Shown: piece by piece, positions 13,555-21,651 of the stretch
Layout: each line of letters opens with the position of its first letter
Numbering within the stretch: the first letter of the stretch is position 1
Made by a program: the position numbers and the translations under genes
From: Pedobacter sp. UBA4863
GTDB lineage: Bacteria > Bacteroidota > Bacteroidia > Sphingobacteriales > Sphingobacteriaceae
Direction of reading: 5' to 3'
DNA length: 31,216 nt
NCBI RefSeq assembly: GCF_002399615.1
Contig: NZ_DHDZ01000046.1
Coordinates: 1-31,216 of the forward strand
The notes under the pieces: generated by a model
Told to the model about the DNA's origin: nothing
Database searches by the model: none
Seen by the model: the letters and a program-made list of their open reading frames with translations, nothing else

Positions 13555-14613
13555 TTAATAACTCCCCAAAGCCCCATGCAATTCCTCTCTAAACCCATAA
13601 ATTTCATCTAGGTTATTTAGCAAAACTTTCTCGCCAGCATCTTTACCGTTATGAAAAAGTTCGATGTATTTATTGGCACTGTTAAAATGTAGCCTACAAA
13701 GTGGTTTACGATTATTGTCGTCTAGCAGTACACCAAAATAAGACTGTGTATCTCTTGCTGCAATGCGTTCTGCACCTACCTTCTCCCTCAAAATTGCTTT
13801 AACAATTTGAAAAGCTTCCAACTCTTCGTCGGTAGTAGTTACTTTAGGTGCATCATGATTAGAATCTACTGGGTTTACCTTGGGTTGTTCTTCTATTTTT
13901 TCATTGATGTGTAGGGCCGATTTTAAACGGTGGCTAATAGACTCATTAATGGAAATGGTCAATGCTTTCTTTGTATATTCTTTGAAGGTAGCCATACGGT
14001 TGGCTGTAAGTGGTTTATCAAAAAAGCGGTTCACCAACAATTTTACTATTTCATCAGATGGTTGCTCAATCTCTTTTTCAAACTCTTTCCTAATAGCTTT
14101 GATATATTTTAAGCCCTCCGCAGAGTCTAAAATAGTTTCTAAATGATAGGCCTGTTTGGTAAAACTCTCTAAAACCTTAATTACATTGTCTTTTAAGTCT
14201 TCAATATTTAGGGTTAAGAAAGGTTTTTCATCCATAATATTGGGTTGCTCTAAATCTGTATAAAAATTATAGAGCAACCCATTGGTAAGCACACCAAATC
14301 TGGCTTTAGATACATGAAAATAACGATGTAATTGAGAGTTGTGAGCGTCCACATTTTCTTTCCAATGTTTGCATTCGATGATGAGGATGGGTTCGTTATT
14401 GTTCTTGATGACGTAGTCTATCTTTTCGCCTTTTTTGGTGCCTATATCGCAAATGTGTTCTGGTATTACTTCTGTGGGGTTAAAAATATCGTAACCTAAA
14501 ATTTGTATAAAAGGCATTACAAATGCATTTTTAGTGGCTTCTTCGGTATTAATTTGATCTTTTAAATGAATTACCCTTTGGTGAAGCTGTTCTAGTTTTA
14601 ATTTTAAATCCAT
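13555..14613 (-). CDS. HsdR_N-type nuclease-fold protein (solitary)
   Basis: This 352-residue protein has an N-terminal domain similar to HSDR_N_2 proteins, the nuclease end of type I restriction subunits. The PD-(D/E)xK elements are visible as E25 in TEEATKNAFVMPFIQ, D66 in EKIDYVI, and E80/K82 in LIIECKHW. The rest is helical (about 110-240), then a spacer with PKVNPVDSNHDAPKV. A second domain, AFQIVKAILREKVGAERIAARD followed by SYFGVLLDDNNRKPLCRLHF, is common at the C-terminus of such stand-alone proteins. No helicase motor, HsdM or HsdS is present, so it is not a classical restriction system. A defence role is plausible but unproven. Confidence 0.8.
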   Translation of the reverse strand: MDLKLKLEQLHQRVIHLKDQINTEEATKNAFVMPFIQILGYDIFNPTEVIPEHICDIGTKKGEKIDYVIKNNNEPILIIECKHWKENVDAHNSQLHRYFHVSKARFGVLTNGLLYNFYTDLEQPNIMDEKPFLTLNIEDLKDNVIKVLESFTKQAYHLETILDSAEGLKYIKAIRKEFEKEIEQPSDEIVKLLVNRFFDKPLTANRMATFKEYTKKALTISINESISHRLKSALHINEKIEEQPKVNPVDSNHDAPKVTTTDEELEAFQIVKAILREKVGAERIAARDTQSYFGVLLDDNNRKPLCRLHFNSANKYIELFHNGKDAGEKVLLNNLDEIYGFREELHGALGSY

Positions 14614-14662
14614 CGGTTTGCGGTTTACAATTTCAAAACTACGGAGAGTAAAATGTTATAAA

Positions 14663-14678
14663 TTACGGGAAACCGTAA
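14663..14678. repeat. TTACGGRAAACCGTAA palindrome, copy 2
   Basis: TTACGGGAAACCGTAA lies 50 bases upstream of the HsdR_N-like start. Together with copy 1 it brackets that gene. TACGGTTTCCCGTA also appears inside the kinase gene at 15569-15582, where it encodes conserved residues and may be coincidental. Confidence 0.5.
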
Positions 14679-14808
14679 AACGGAGAATTTGATGGGTGTT
14701 TTATCAGTTGTTTAAAAATAAAAACACCTAAAAAGATGGGCAACAGTGGCTAAAAAAATACTTTATAGTTGCTTTACAACTGTAATAACGATTAGTTGAA
14801 GCCCTCTG

Positions 14809-15474
14809 TTAAATGATACCTAGGTCTTTACAAAAAACAATAAGTTGTTCGTTTTTACTGAATTCGAGCATTTCTTTCATGTGGCTTAAGCGTTTTTCGA
14901 TAGTGCTTAGTCCGGAAGGTTTAATGTTGTTTTTTTGCAGATATAGCGGGATATCTTTTTGTAATACTCCCTGAGAGAGTAAGGTTAAAATAGTGATGTC
15001 TAAGGTGGTAAATTCGTGCAAATTCTTTTCCTTTACACCTTGTCTTAGTTGATTGGCAAGGTGTTTTTTGCCCTTGCTAATGGTTTCAATGGCAAGTTTT
15101 AATTCTTTAGCATCGTGCCTGGCTTTACGCACATAAGCATCAATGCCTTGATCCTTAAATAACCCCTCAATGATGTTTGGCCTATCTTCAGCAGAAAAAA
15201 CAATTACTTTAATTGTTGGATCAACGGCCTTAACTTTCATAATTAGCTCAATGCCATTTTTAAGTTTTTGTTCGCGATGATCTTCCTCAAAAGAAATATC
15301 TGTAATGAGCAATTGATAAGGTTGTTGCGCCAAAACCGATTTGCTAATGCGTAAAAGGGCGTCATCGCAATAATAAACATAATCATACTGGGTAATGGCC
15401 AAATCGCCCAGGGTTTTCTGTACAGAGATATTCGTACTTTCGTGATCTTCGGCAATTAATACTTTTTCAAACAT
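14809..15474 (-). CDS. LuxR/NarL-type response regulator
   Basis: This cytoplasmic regulator of 221 residues has a receiver domain (about 1-125) with the acidic pair E9-D10, phospho-acceptor D59 in LLITDISFEED, the Ser/Thr of VFSAED, and lysine in YVRKAR. The C-terminal domain (about 150-210) resembles LuxR-type helix-turn-helix: FTTLDITILTLLSQGVLQKD followed by STIEKRLSHMKEML. It starts 11 bases after the histidine kinase stop, so the two form an operon and a cognate pair. Its targets are unknown. Confidence 0.9.
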   Translation of the reverse strand: MFEKVLIAEDHESTNISVQKTLGDLAITQYDYVYYCDDALLRISKSVLAQQPYQLLITDISFEEDHREQKLKNGIELIMKVKAVDPTIKVIVFSAEDRPNIIEGLFKDQGIDAYVRKARHDAKELKLAIETISKGKKHLANQLRQGVKEKNLHEFTTLDITILTLLSQGVLQKDIPLYLQKNNIKPSGLSTIEKRLSHMKEMLEFSKNEQLIVFCKDLGII

Positions 15475-15485
15475 CTTTGTTTTTG

Positions 15486-17147
15486 CTAGGGAGTTGGAAA
15501 CGAAATTCGGATTTTCAGTCCTTGTTCTAAACCAGTATCAAAGGTAATTTTGCCAGAAATATTTTTTATACGGTTTCCCGTATTTGTTAGCCCGTTTTTA
15601 AATTTCTCCTCTTTGCTTAAGCCGATTCCATTATCAGCGTAATAAATATTCGTCTCTGCATTGGTTTGCTCAAATTTGATGACCACGTTTGTAGCATAGC
15701 TATGTTTTTTCATGTTCACCATTAGCTCTTGTAAAATTTGTTCTAGTTCATGTTTTGTTTTTTCAGCTATGCTTAACCAAATGCTTTTGGTATTATTTAT
15801 TAAAATTACTTTCGTTTTGTCGGAAGCAAAAGCAGTTAAAAGGTTGGTAATTCTCTCCTGAAAGTTGGTGGTTTGTGCAACTTCTTCGTAAGAAATATCC
15901 CTAGATTTTTCATAGAGTTCCTCAATTTGATCTAGCAATAGCTCTTTATTTAGCGCTTCTTTATTCTCTATTTCCGACATCACTCTATACAGCCCATTGG
16001 CAACAACATCATGCACTTTTTTCGAAGTTTTTAACTGATTTTCTTTAATATTTCGCTCATTTTCAAGTTTAAGGGCATGTTTTCTTTTACGATACCATAA
16101 CCATCCGATGGTTGATGTTAAAATAGCAGCGGCTAATAATATGATAATTTGGTATTTTCTTTCTGTATTTTGTTTTTGAAGCATTAGGTTGTCTGCCTTG
16201 TGCTTTTCGGTTTCATAACGTATCAAAGCAAATTGGTTTTTCGCATTGCTGCGGGCAGTTTGTAAGCTATCGCTTAGTTGTTGTAAAGGTTCGAAATATA
16301 ATTTGCTGTTTTTTTCTGGCGCAAGTGATATCAATTTTTTTAAAACTTCAATCTCATCATCTGGGCTATTAATCAATTGAGTTATTTGATATCTTTTGTT
16401 GGCATAATATAGTGCAGAGTCTGGTTGAGTATATTCATAAAAGTCGGTGAGGTGGGCATAACTTGAAGCTTGTCCCCTTAAATCATCTTCCTTTATTCTA
16501 ATGTTTAACGCCTTTATTAGTTCATTTCTAATAGGATGTTTTGGGTTTTCTTTCCATTTGGCATATGCTAAATTACTGAATACTCTGGCATATTCTTTAG
16601 GATTTGCTGATAATTGCGAAAGAGCCTTTTTGTATGTTCGAATGGCTAGTTTATAATCCTTTTTTTCTCTATATACATTTGCAATATTGTTTTCAGTTAC
16701 CTGTTTATAAGTACTATCATTAGCATATTTTAAAGAATTTTTATAAAATTGAATCGCCTCTTGATGATTTTTAAGATTATCTGAGCTAATCCCTAGTGTA
16801 TTATAGGTAGATTGTAGGTAAGGGAAATGATTTTTATCGTGTATGTTTAGAAGAGTGAGTGCTTCTAAAGCTAATTCTTGCCCACTAAAATAATCTGCTT
16901 GGTCGTTGGCAATTATGGCCATGTTTAACAGACAGTTTGCAGCCAGTAAGGTTTGGTTGTTTTTAACTAAATCGCTTTTTGCCTTATTAAAGTAAAAGAA
17001 AGCGCTATCGTTTTTTTTATCGTCAAGAAAAATGTAAGCTTGGTCCAGTACTTGATTAGCATCCGTTTTTTTCGGATGAGAATTGTTTTCCTTGCCACAA
17101 GAGTAAATAAATAGACTTAATAAGTAAATATAGAAAAAATGTTTCAA
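15486..17147 (-). CDS. TPR-containing lipoprotein sensor histidine kinase
   Basis: This membrane sensor has periplasmic TPR repeats. A TTG start at 17147 is preferred; ATG 17216 would add 23 residues but lies just past a terminator. The TTG start gives MKHFFYIYLLSLFIYSCGKE, a clean lipoprotein signal with Cys17. About six TPR-like helix pairs (about 30-310) follow, then a coiled coil, a membrane helix (334-352, IIILLAAAILTSTIGWLWY), the phospho-acceptor helix KKVHDVVANGLYRVM with His379, and an HATPase with N-box ELMVNMKKHSYAT and G1 YADNGIGL. The G2 position NTGNRIKNISG is present. It belongs to the NarX/LytS-like kinases and is transcribed with the regulator downstream. TACATTTA (17169-17162) is a possible -7 element. 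Confidence 0.9.
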   Translation of the reverse strand: MKHFFYIYLLSLFIYSCGKENNSHPKKTDANQVLDQAYIFLDDKKNDSAFFYFNKAKSDLVKNNQTLLAANCLLNMAIIANDQADYFSGQELALEALTLLNIHDKNHFPYLQSTYNTLGISSDNLKNHQEAIQFYKNSLKYANDSTYKQVTENNIANVYREKKDYKLAIRTYKKALSQLSANPKEYARVFSNLAYAKWKENPKHPIRNELIKALNIRIKEDDLRGQASSYAHLTDFYEYTQPDSALYYANKRYQITQLINSPDDEIEVLKKLISLAPEKNSKLYFEPLQQLSDSLQTARSNAKNQFALIRYETEKHKADNLMLQKQNTERKYQIIILLAAAILTSTIGWLWYRKRKHALKLENERNIKENQLKTSKKVHDVVANGLYRVMSEIENKEALNKELLLDQIEELYEKSRDISYEEVAQTTNFQERITNLLTAFASDKTKVILINNTKSIWLSIAEKTKHELEQILQELMVNMKKHSYATNVVIKFEQTNAETNIYYADNGIGLSKEEKFKNGLTNTGNRIKNISGKITFDTGLEQGLKIRISFPTP

Positions 17148-17222
17148 GAGAGTTTTTTGTTTAAATGTATAACAAAGCTCTTGAAAAATAAAATGATAAA
17201 AGCCTAAAATTAACAAAGTGAA

Positions 17223-17249
17223 AAAGTAGGGCTAATGTTGCCCTACTTT
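17223..17249 (-). terminator. Terminator between the peptide gene and the kinase
   Basis: AAAGTAGGGC (17223-17232), loop of seven, GCCCTACTTT (17240-17249): a perfect 10-bp stem. On the minus strand it ends in a T run directly before the kinase region, so the peptide gene and kinase are probably separate transcripts. This supports a kinase start downstream of 17216. Confidence 0.75.
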
Positions 17250-17255
17250 AAGATA

Positions 17256-17456
17256 TTAAGGTTTTGGTCTTGGTGGAGGTACATGGCCATTATCTCCAGG
17301 ACCACCGCCTATTCCAGTACTGTCTGGAGGGAGGCTGCTGTAAGTTTGTACAGGTTCGCTAGGGTTAATGTAGGTTGTACCTCTATGGCTATTTATGGTT
17401 GTAGAACCAGCTGATACCAATCCTAAAAGGATGGCGATAAAAATTGGCAAATACAT
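17256..17456 (-). CDS. Small secreted Pro/Gly-rich peptide
   Basis: The protein has 66 residues. An N-terminal signal peptide (PIFIAILLGLVSAG) is followed by a hydrophilic tail with SSLPPDSTGIGGGPGDNG and a final HVPPPRPKP. No cysteines and no known family were recognised. The gene has a ~350-base upstream region with marked secondary structure and its own terminator, and it precedes the TPR kinase and regulator on the same strand. The context permits a role as an extracellular or periplasmic signal for that kinase, but this is only suggested by position. Confidence 0.65.
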   Translation of the reverse strand: MYLPIFIAILLGLVSAGSTTINSHRGTTYINPSEPVQTYSSLPPDSTGIGGGPGDNGHVPPPRPKP

Positions 17457-17527
17457 TTTTTCAAAAATTTAAAAGTTGAATAATTGCAGTTCCGAGCGAA
17501 CCATTCGCTTGGGTTACGGCTTAGTTA

Positions 17528-17619
17528 TTCAGAAGGCCTTCTGAAATTTTTGGGAAGTGAGAAGTTGTTATCACGGGAGCTTTAAACTGCTTCCCAACCG
17601 GTTTATTACTGCCGTGATA
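17528..17619 (-). other. Structured intergenic region: palindrome plus interleaved stems
   Basis: In the gene-free 17457-17805 stretch lies the perfect 18-base palindrome TTCAGAAGGCCTTCTGAA (17528-17545). TTGGGAAG (17550-17557) pairs with CTTCCCAA (17590-17597), while TATCACGG (17569-17576) pairs with CCGTGATA (17612-17619). The two 8-bp stems are interleaved, which in RNA would be a pseudoknot. CCGTGATA is followed by TTTTCTCTTTTTT on the plus strand. It lies upstream of the minus-strand peptide gene and could be its leader, a plus-strand small RNA or a set of protein sites. AAGCGAA/TTCGCT near 17498-17512 forms another hairpin. Confidence 0.4.
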
Positions 17620-17805
17620 TTTTCTCTTTTTTAAAATCAGCATTGCTTTTTTATTTGTTTTGTTGCTGATTTCGATACAAAGGTGTAGGCTAAAAAATGC
17701 TTTAAAGAAGGAATCCGAATGAATCCAGTGAAAATCTGATAAGATTCTAGTTTTGTTTTAGTATTTCGAAAATTCCAATTAATTTAGGTTCAAATCTTTT
17801 TTGCA

Positions 17806-18546
17806 ATGCTCCAACAATCTAGTTTGAAAGTCTTACATGAGTATAACAATCTAAAGCAAATAGATTGTTTAGCTGTTAATTTAAGAAAACCCACTATTGC
17901 AAATTTGCGCAATGAGTGTGCAGTTGTGTATTTAAAACGTCCTGAAGAAAAAATTAGAACTATACTGCAAGAATTTGGAAAACCTGAGTTTGAAATTTCG
18001 GAAGCAAAAGATATATTAACTATTGATGCAGAAAAGTTTAAACCGCTGCAAAAATATATGCAAGGGAATATAACTAAACCTAATTTACGAACTATTGAAT
18101 TGCTAGCCTGGCTTATTGATTTTAATGAGGCGCAGGTGAAAGACGAAACTGTTGTTGTTAAATCGACTAAAGACGTACAATACCGCTGGAAAATTATAGG
18201 AATTAGCGCTATTGTAATTGCTTGTTTTAGTGGTTTGTATTTTAAGTTTTTTTACAAGCAGTGTATGCAGTGGAATGGCCAACAATATGTGGCTGTGCAT
18301 TGTGGTAATGAGGGGAAGGTTGGCGAAATAATTGCGCTAAAAACTAATAAAATTGAAGAGTTTCATAGGATATTGAAACCAGATACCATCACCTACAACA
18401 GTATAGGTAAAGTTTGGTATATGAAAATGAACAAAAAACTAGAATTTTATACTGATAGTGGCTCACTACCAGTCGATAGAAGAAAAGAATTAAAGCCGAT
18501 TACAAAGTATATTATTGATAAATATATTTTGAAGACCCAAGATTAG
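17806..18546 (+). CDS. Single-pass membrane protein of unknown function
   Basis: This protein has 246 residues. An N-terminal region of about 125 residues holds two similar hydrophilic segments (IDCLAVNLRKPTIANLRNEC and KRPEEKIRTILQEFGKPEFE). One membrane helix follows (about 127-148, IIGISAIVIACFSGLYF). The extracytoplasmic part of about 95 residues has two cysteines (QCMQW and VHCGNEG) that may form a disulfide, then DTITYNSIGKVWYMKMNKKLEFYTDSG and KPITKYIIDKY. I recognise similar hypothetical proteins in Sphingobacteriaceae but no function. An N-terminal DNA-binding or signalling domain with a periplasmic sensor is one possible reading. The gene is divergent from the peptide gene and convergent with mvaB, with only 3 bases between stops. 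Confidence 0.75.
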   Translation: MLQQSSLKVLHEYNNLKQIDCLAVNLRKPTIANLRNECAVVYLKRPEEKIRTILQEFGKPEFEISEAKDILTIDAEKFKPLQKYMQGNITKPNLRTIELLAWLIDFNEAQVKDETVVVKSTKDVQYRWKIIGISAIVIACFSGLYFKFFYKQCMQWNGQQYVAVHCGNEGKVGEIIALKTNKIEEFHRILKPDTITYNSIGKVWYMKMNKKLEFYTDSGSLPVDRRKELKPITKYIIDKYILKTQD

Positions 18547-18549
18547 ATT

Positions 18550-19428
18550 TTAATTGAAAATTTGTCCAGAAACCATCATCGCTTCACCCCACTTTTCCAT
18601 ATCCAAATTTAACTGAACTCCTTGTTCGGTTAAATAAGCAATTACATCTTCGGTGGCAATGTTGCCGGTTAAATCATCGGCAGCCATGGGGCAGCCGCCA
18701 AAACCTTTTAAGGCGCTATCCATTCGGGTACAACCAGCGGTAAAAGCAGCTTCTATTTTTTCTAAGCGTTGTTGCGGCGTACTGTGTAAATGCAAGCCAA
18801 ATTCGATATCCGGAAATTGTTTTACTAGGGGAGGAAAAATGGCTTTTATTTTTTCGGGAGTTGACACACCAATGGTATCGGCTACCGAAATAATTTTAAC
18901 ACCTTTCTGTACCAGTTTATTTGTCCAGTGCGCAACAATATCGGTATTCCATTCGTCTCCGTAAGGATTACCGAAACCCATAGAAAGATAAACCACGGCC
19001 TGTTTTTTATGCTTATCGCAAAGGTTAAGCATTTCTTCAACCGTGTTTAACGATTGCGCAATGCTCGAATTGGTATTGCGCTGTTGGAAAGTTTCTGAAA
19101 TAGAAAAAGGAAAACCCAAATAGGTAATTTCAGGGTGTTTTACTGCATTTTCTACCCCTTTTAGATTTGCCACAATAGCTAATAATTTCGTACTGCCAGA
19201 TAAATCTAACTGCGCTAAAACTTCTTCAGTATCCCGCATTTGCGGAATAGCTTTTGGCGATACAAAACTGCCAAAATCAAGCGTGTCGAAACCTACTTGG
19301 AGTAGCAGATTGAGATAGGCTACTTTTAATTCGGTAGGCACAAAATCATGTAAGCCCTGCATGGCATCACGAGGGCACTCAATTAATTTGATAGGGGCGT
19401 TAAAGCTTTCTGTTTTTGTACTCATCAT
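18550..19428 (-). CDS. mvaB: Hydroxymethylglutaryl-CoA lyase
   Basis: This enzyme cleaves HMG-CoA into acetoacetate and acetyl-CoA, the last step of leucine degradation. It has 292 residues with an HMGL-like TIM barrel. The start IKLIECPRDAMQG carries the conserved Arg and Asp, although the family often reads V-E-V-G-P-R-D there and here it is IECPRDA. LHLHST supplies metal-binding histidines, and GFGGCPMAADDLTGN contains the catalytic Cys loop. It is the last gene of a three-gene unit; its ATG at 19428 (or second Met 19425) overlaps mgsA by 26-29 bases, implying coupling. Confidence 0.92.
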   Translation of the reverse strand: MMSTKTESFNAPIKLIECPRDAMQGLHDFVPTELKVAYLNLLLQVGFDTLDFGSFVSPKAIPQMRDTEEVLAQLDLSGSTKLLAIVANLKGVENAVKHPEITYLGFPFSISETFQQRNTNSSIAQSLNTVEEMLNLCDKHKKQAVVYLSMGFGNPYGDEWNTDIVAHWTNKLVQKGVKIISVADTIGVSTPEKIKAIFPPLVKQFPDIEFGLHLHSTPQQRLEKIEAAFTAGCTRMDSALKGFGGCPMAADDLTGNIATEDVIAYLTEQGVQLNLDMEKWGEAMMVSGQIFN

Positions 19429-19849
19429 AATCGGTTAGGGCAGCATTATAAGTGCTTTTCATGTAAGGCGATGAAATCAAGAAATCTGCAGTTGCCACAT
19501 CGCAAGCCATCGGGATGTTCCACACAATGCCCACACGTAATAGTGCTTTCACATCCGGATCGTGAGGTTGTGCTTCCATAGGGTCCCAAAAGAAAATGAG
19601 CACATCAATTTCGCTTTGCGCAATTAAGGCGCCAATTTGCTGATCGCCACCTAAAGGGCCACTTAATAACCTTTTAATGGGCAAGCCTAAATGTTCTTCC
19701 AACAACCTTCCGGTGGTACCGGTAGCTATTAAACTATGCTGACTGAGTGCATCTTTATTGGCTGTTGCCCATTTAATTAAATCGTCTTTACGGTGGTCGT
19801 GAGCAACTAAAGCAATGGTTTTGTTTGCGCTAAGTTTTTTGTGGGTCAT
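19400..19849 (-). CDS. mgsA: Methylglyoxal synthase
   Basis: This enzyme converts dihydroxyacetone phosphate to methylglyoxal and phosphate, a bypass that relieves sugar-phosphate stress. It has 149 residues, the usual length. Key blocks are ALVAHDHRKDDLI with active-site His and Asp, ATGTTGRLLEEHLGL with the phosphate loop, LLSGPLGGDQQIGALIA with the catalytic Asp, and IFFWDPMEAQPHDPDVKALL. The C-terminus IPMACDVATADFLISSP is typical. It overlaps the NADH dehydrogenase gene by 20 bases and mvaB by up to 29, so the three genes are tightly packed. Confidence 0.95.
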   Translation of the reverse strand: MTHKKLSANKTIALVAHDHRKDDLIKWATANKDALSQHSLIATGTTGRLLEEHLGLPIKRLLSGPLGGDQQIGALIAQSEIDVLIFFWDPMEAQPHDPDVKALLRVGIVWNIPMACDVATADFLISSPYMKSTYNAALTDYDEYKNRKL

Positions 19850-21125
19850 GTGTTTTTTTGTATTCTTTGTAAGGTTTAAATGGTCTAATGATTAATCTGG
19901 TGCCTCTATCGTAGCTAAAATAGCTCCAAACCCAGTTTACAAAAACTACCAGTTTGTTCCTAAAGCCAACTAAGGTCATTAAATGTACAAACATCCATGT
20001 AAACCACGCAAAAATTCCTTGAAATCTTATTTTATTGATATCCACCACTGCTCTATTTCTTCCTACGGTAGCCATCGCCCCTTTGTCAAAATATTTAAAG
20101 GGCACGGTAGGTTTGTTTGCTATTAGGTTAATAAGGTTTTTGGCGAGTTGTTTGCCCTGTTGTATGGCCGCAGGCGCAACTCCCGGATGCCCGTTTGGAG
20201 TTTCTTCTGTAATCATGGCCGCTACGTCGCCTATGGCATAAATATTTTGATAGCTATCTACCAAGTTAATTTCGTTTACTTTTAAGCGATTTCCGCGTAC
20301 TATAGCTTCGTTATTTAAACCGTCGAGCACTACTCCTTTTACACCGGCACTCCAAATTACGGTAGCCGAACCAATGTTTCTACCATCTACCAAAGATAAA
20401 GTTTGGCCATCGTAACCTTGTACGCGAGCTTCGGTATAAACGGTAACACCAAGCTCTGCTAAAAACTGCTTAGCTTTTTGTTGTGCCTGTACAGACATGG
20501 CTCCCAGTAACTCTGGCGAACCCTCAATTAGGTAGATGTTTACCTTGCTTAAATCTAGTTCGGGATAATCGCTTTTAAGCACGTGTTTTTTTAGCTCGCC
20601 AATAGCGCCAGCAGTTTCTACGCCTGTGGGACCACCGCCAACCACTACAAAATTTAATAGTTCGTTTTCTCTGGCAGGATCTTTTGCAATAATAGCCGCT
20701 TCTAAATTCTGTAAAATTAAACTACGCAAGTTTAATGCTTCGGGGATAGATTTCATTGGCATGGCATTTTGAGAAATCTCCGTTTGTCCAAAAAAGTTGC
20801 TGGTAGATCCCGTAGCAATAACCAAATAGTCATAATTAATATTGCCAATGGTAGTTTCTAGTTGGTTTGCTTCTGGGAGTACTTTTAATACTTCGGTTAC
20901 CCTAAATTTCAGGTTTTTTTGCCCTTTAAAAATCTTACGGATAGGAAATGCAATAGAATCTGCTTCTAAACCTCCGGTAGCCACTTGATAGAGTAGGGGC
21001 TGAAAAGTATGGTAATTGTGCTTGTCTAAAATAACAACATCAACGTTTTGGTTCTTCAATTTTTTAGCTAACTCAATGCCGCCAAAGCCACCCCCAATAA
21101 TCACAATTTTCTTTCTATGTTCCAT
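19830..21125 (-). CDS. ndh: Type II NADH:quinone oxidoreductase
   Basis: This single-subunit, non-proton-pumping dehydrogenase feeds electrons from NADH to quinone at the inner membrane surface. It has 431 residues with two Rossmann folds: FAD site IIGGGFGGIELAKKL (8-22) and NADH site VVVGGGPTGVETAGAIGEL (near 160). QPLLYQVATGGLE, VIWSAGVKG and YAIGDVAA follow, with Asp contacting FAD. The C-terminal ~80 residues include GIFAWFTWMFVHLMTLVGFR, an amphipathic or hydrophobic membrane anchor typical of NDH-2. It is the first gene of the ndh-mgsA-mvaB unit. The symbol is by family. Confidence 0.93.
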   Translation of the reverse strand: MEHRKKIVIIGGGFGGIELAKKLKNQNVDVVILDKHNYHTFQPLLYQVATGGLEADSIAFPIRKIFKGQKNLKFRVTEVLKVLPEANQLETTIGNINYDYLVIATGSTSNFFGQTEISQNAMPMKSIPEALNLRSLILQNLEAAIIAKDPARENELLNFVVVGGGPTGVETAGAIGELKKHVLKSDYPELDLSKVNIYLIEGSPELLGAMSVQAQQKAKQFLAELGVTVYTEARVQGYDGQTLSLVDGRNIGSATVIWSAGVKGVVLDGLNNEAIVRGNRLKVNEINLVDSYQNIYAIGDVAAMITEETPNGHPGVAPAAIQQGKQLAKNLINLIANKPTVPFKYFDKGAMATVGRNRAVVDINKIRFQGIFAWFTWMFVHLMTLVGFRNKLVVFVNWVWSYFSYDRGTRLIIRPFKPYKEYKKTHDPQKT

Positions 21126-21398
21126 GCCAAACTAAGTTAAAAATCCAATATTAAAAGTAAAAATAGCATACTGTTTCGTCTAATTTGGTAACAGGTAAAG
21201 TGCTATTTAGTTTGGGTAAATATAGGGATTAGTTTGTTGCTTAATAGTTTGGGAACTTAGTTGTTTGTATTGTTGAATTGGCTTGACAAAAGGTTTGTTT
21301 TGGAAAGGTTATTTGGCTTTCTGTCGGTTACGGTAGTCCCGCTTTTTGCTATAATCTTTTTGTTTTACTCTGTTAGGCTAGTTGTCGGCAAGGACAAA

Positions 21399-21524
21399 CA
21401 AAAAGTATTTCCGCTTCAATCGGGTTTGGAGAACTTAAACCTGTGCACAATACTTGCATTTTAAACCCGATAGGAGTGAGCACAAACGAAGGCGATAGCC
21501 GAGTGAAGTAAAACGGATAGCGGG
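21399..21524 (+). repeat. Dispersed repeat family, copy 2
   Basis: ACAAAAAGTATTTCC, CAATCGGGTTTGGAGAACTT and AACCCGATAGGAGTGAGC, then AAAACGGATAGCGGG, match copy 1 at 6050-6200 in opposite orientation. AAACCCGAT near 21465 and ATAGCGGG at the end resemble a widespread Bacteroidota non-coding element. The gap 21126-21651 contains no supported gene apart from this repeat and a terminator. Confidence 0.6.
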
Positions 21525-21595
21525 TGTGGCATTGTTTTTTGTAGTCATTTGCTTTTCAAAACCTTTTTTGCATTTCGGCATAAACCTTACAAAAC

Positions 21596-21627
21596 AAAAA
21601 AGGACCCCGAAAAATCGAGATCCTTTA
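21596..21627 (-). terminator. Terminator after secDF
   Basis: On the minus strand AAAGGATCTCGA, a short U loop, then TCGGGGTCCTTT forms a 12-bp stem with two G-U pairs, followed by a T run. The G-U pairs work only in the minus-strand RNA, which fixes the orientation. It lies 25 bases past the secDF stop. Confidence 0.85.
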
Positions 21628-21651
21628 GATTTATAATTTGGTTTAGTTATA

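Noticed and set aside
15569..15582. TACGGTTTCCCGTA as a third regulatory palindrome
   Set aside because: It lies inside the kinase ATPase domain and encodes conserved residues of the G2 region, so coding constraint explains it.
21261..21464. Plus-strand ORF in the ndh-secDF gap
   Set aside because: It ends inside a dispersed repeat, has no recognisable domain and would be read against both neighbouring transcripts.
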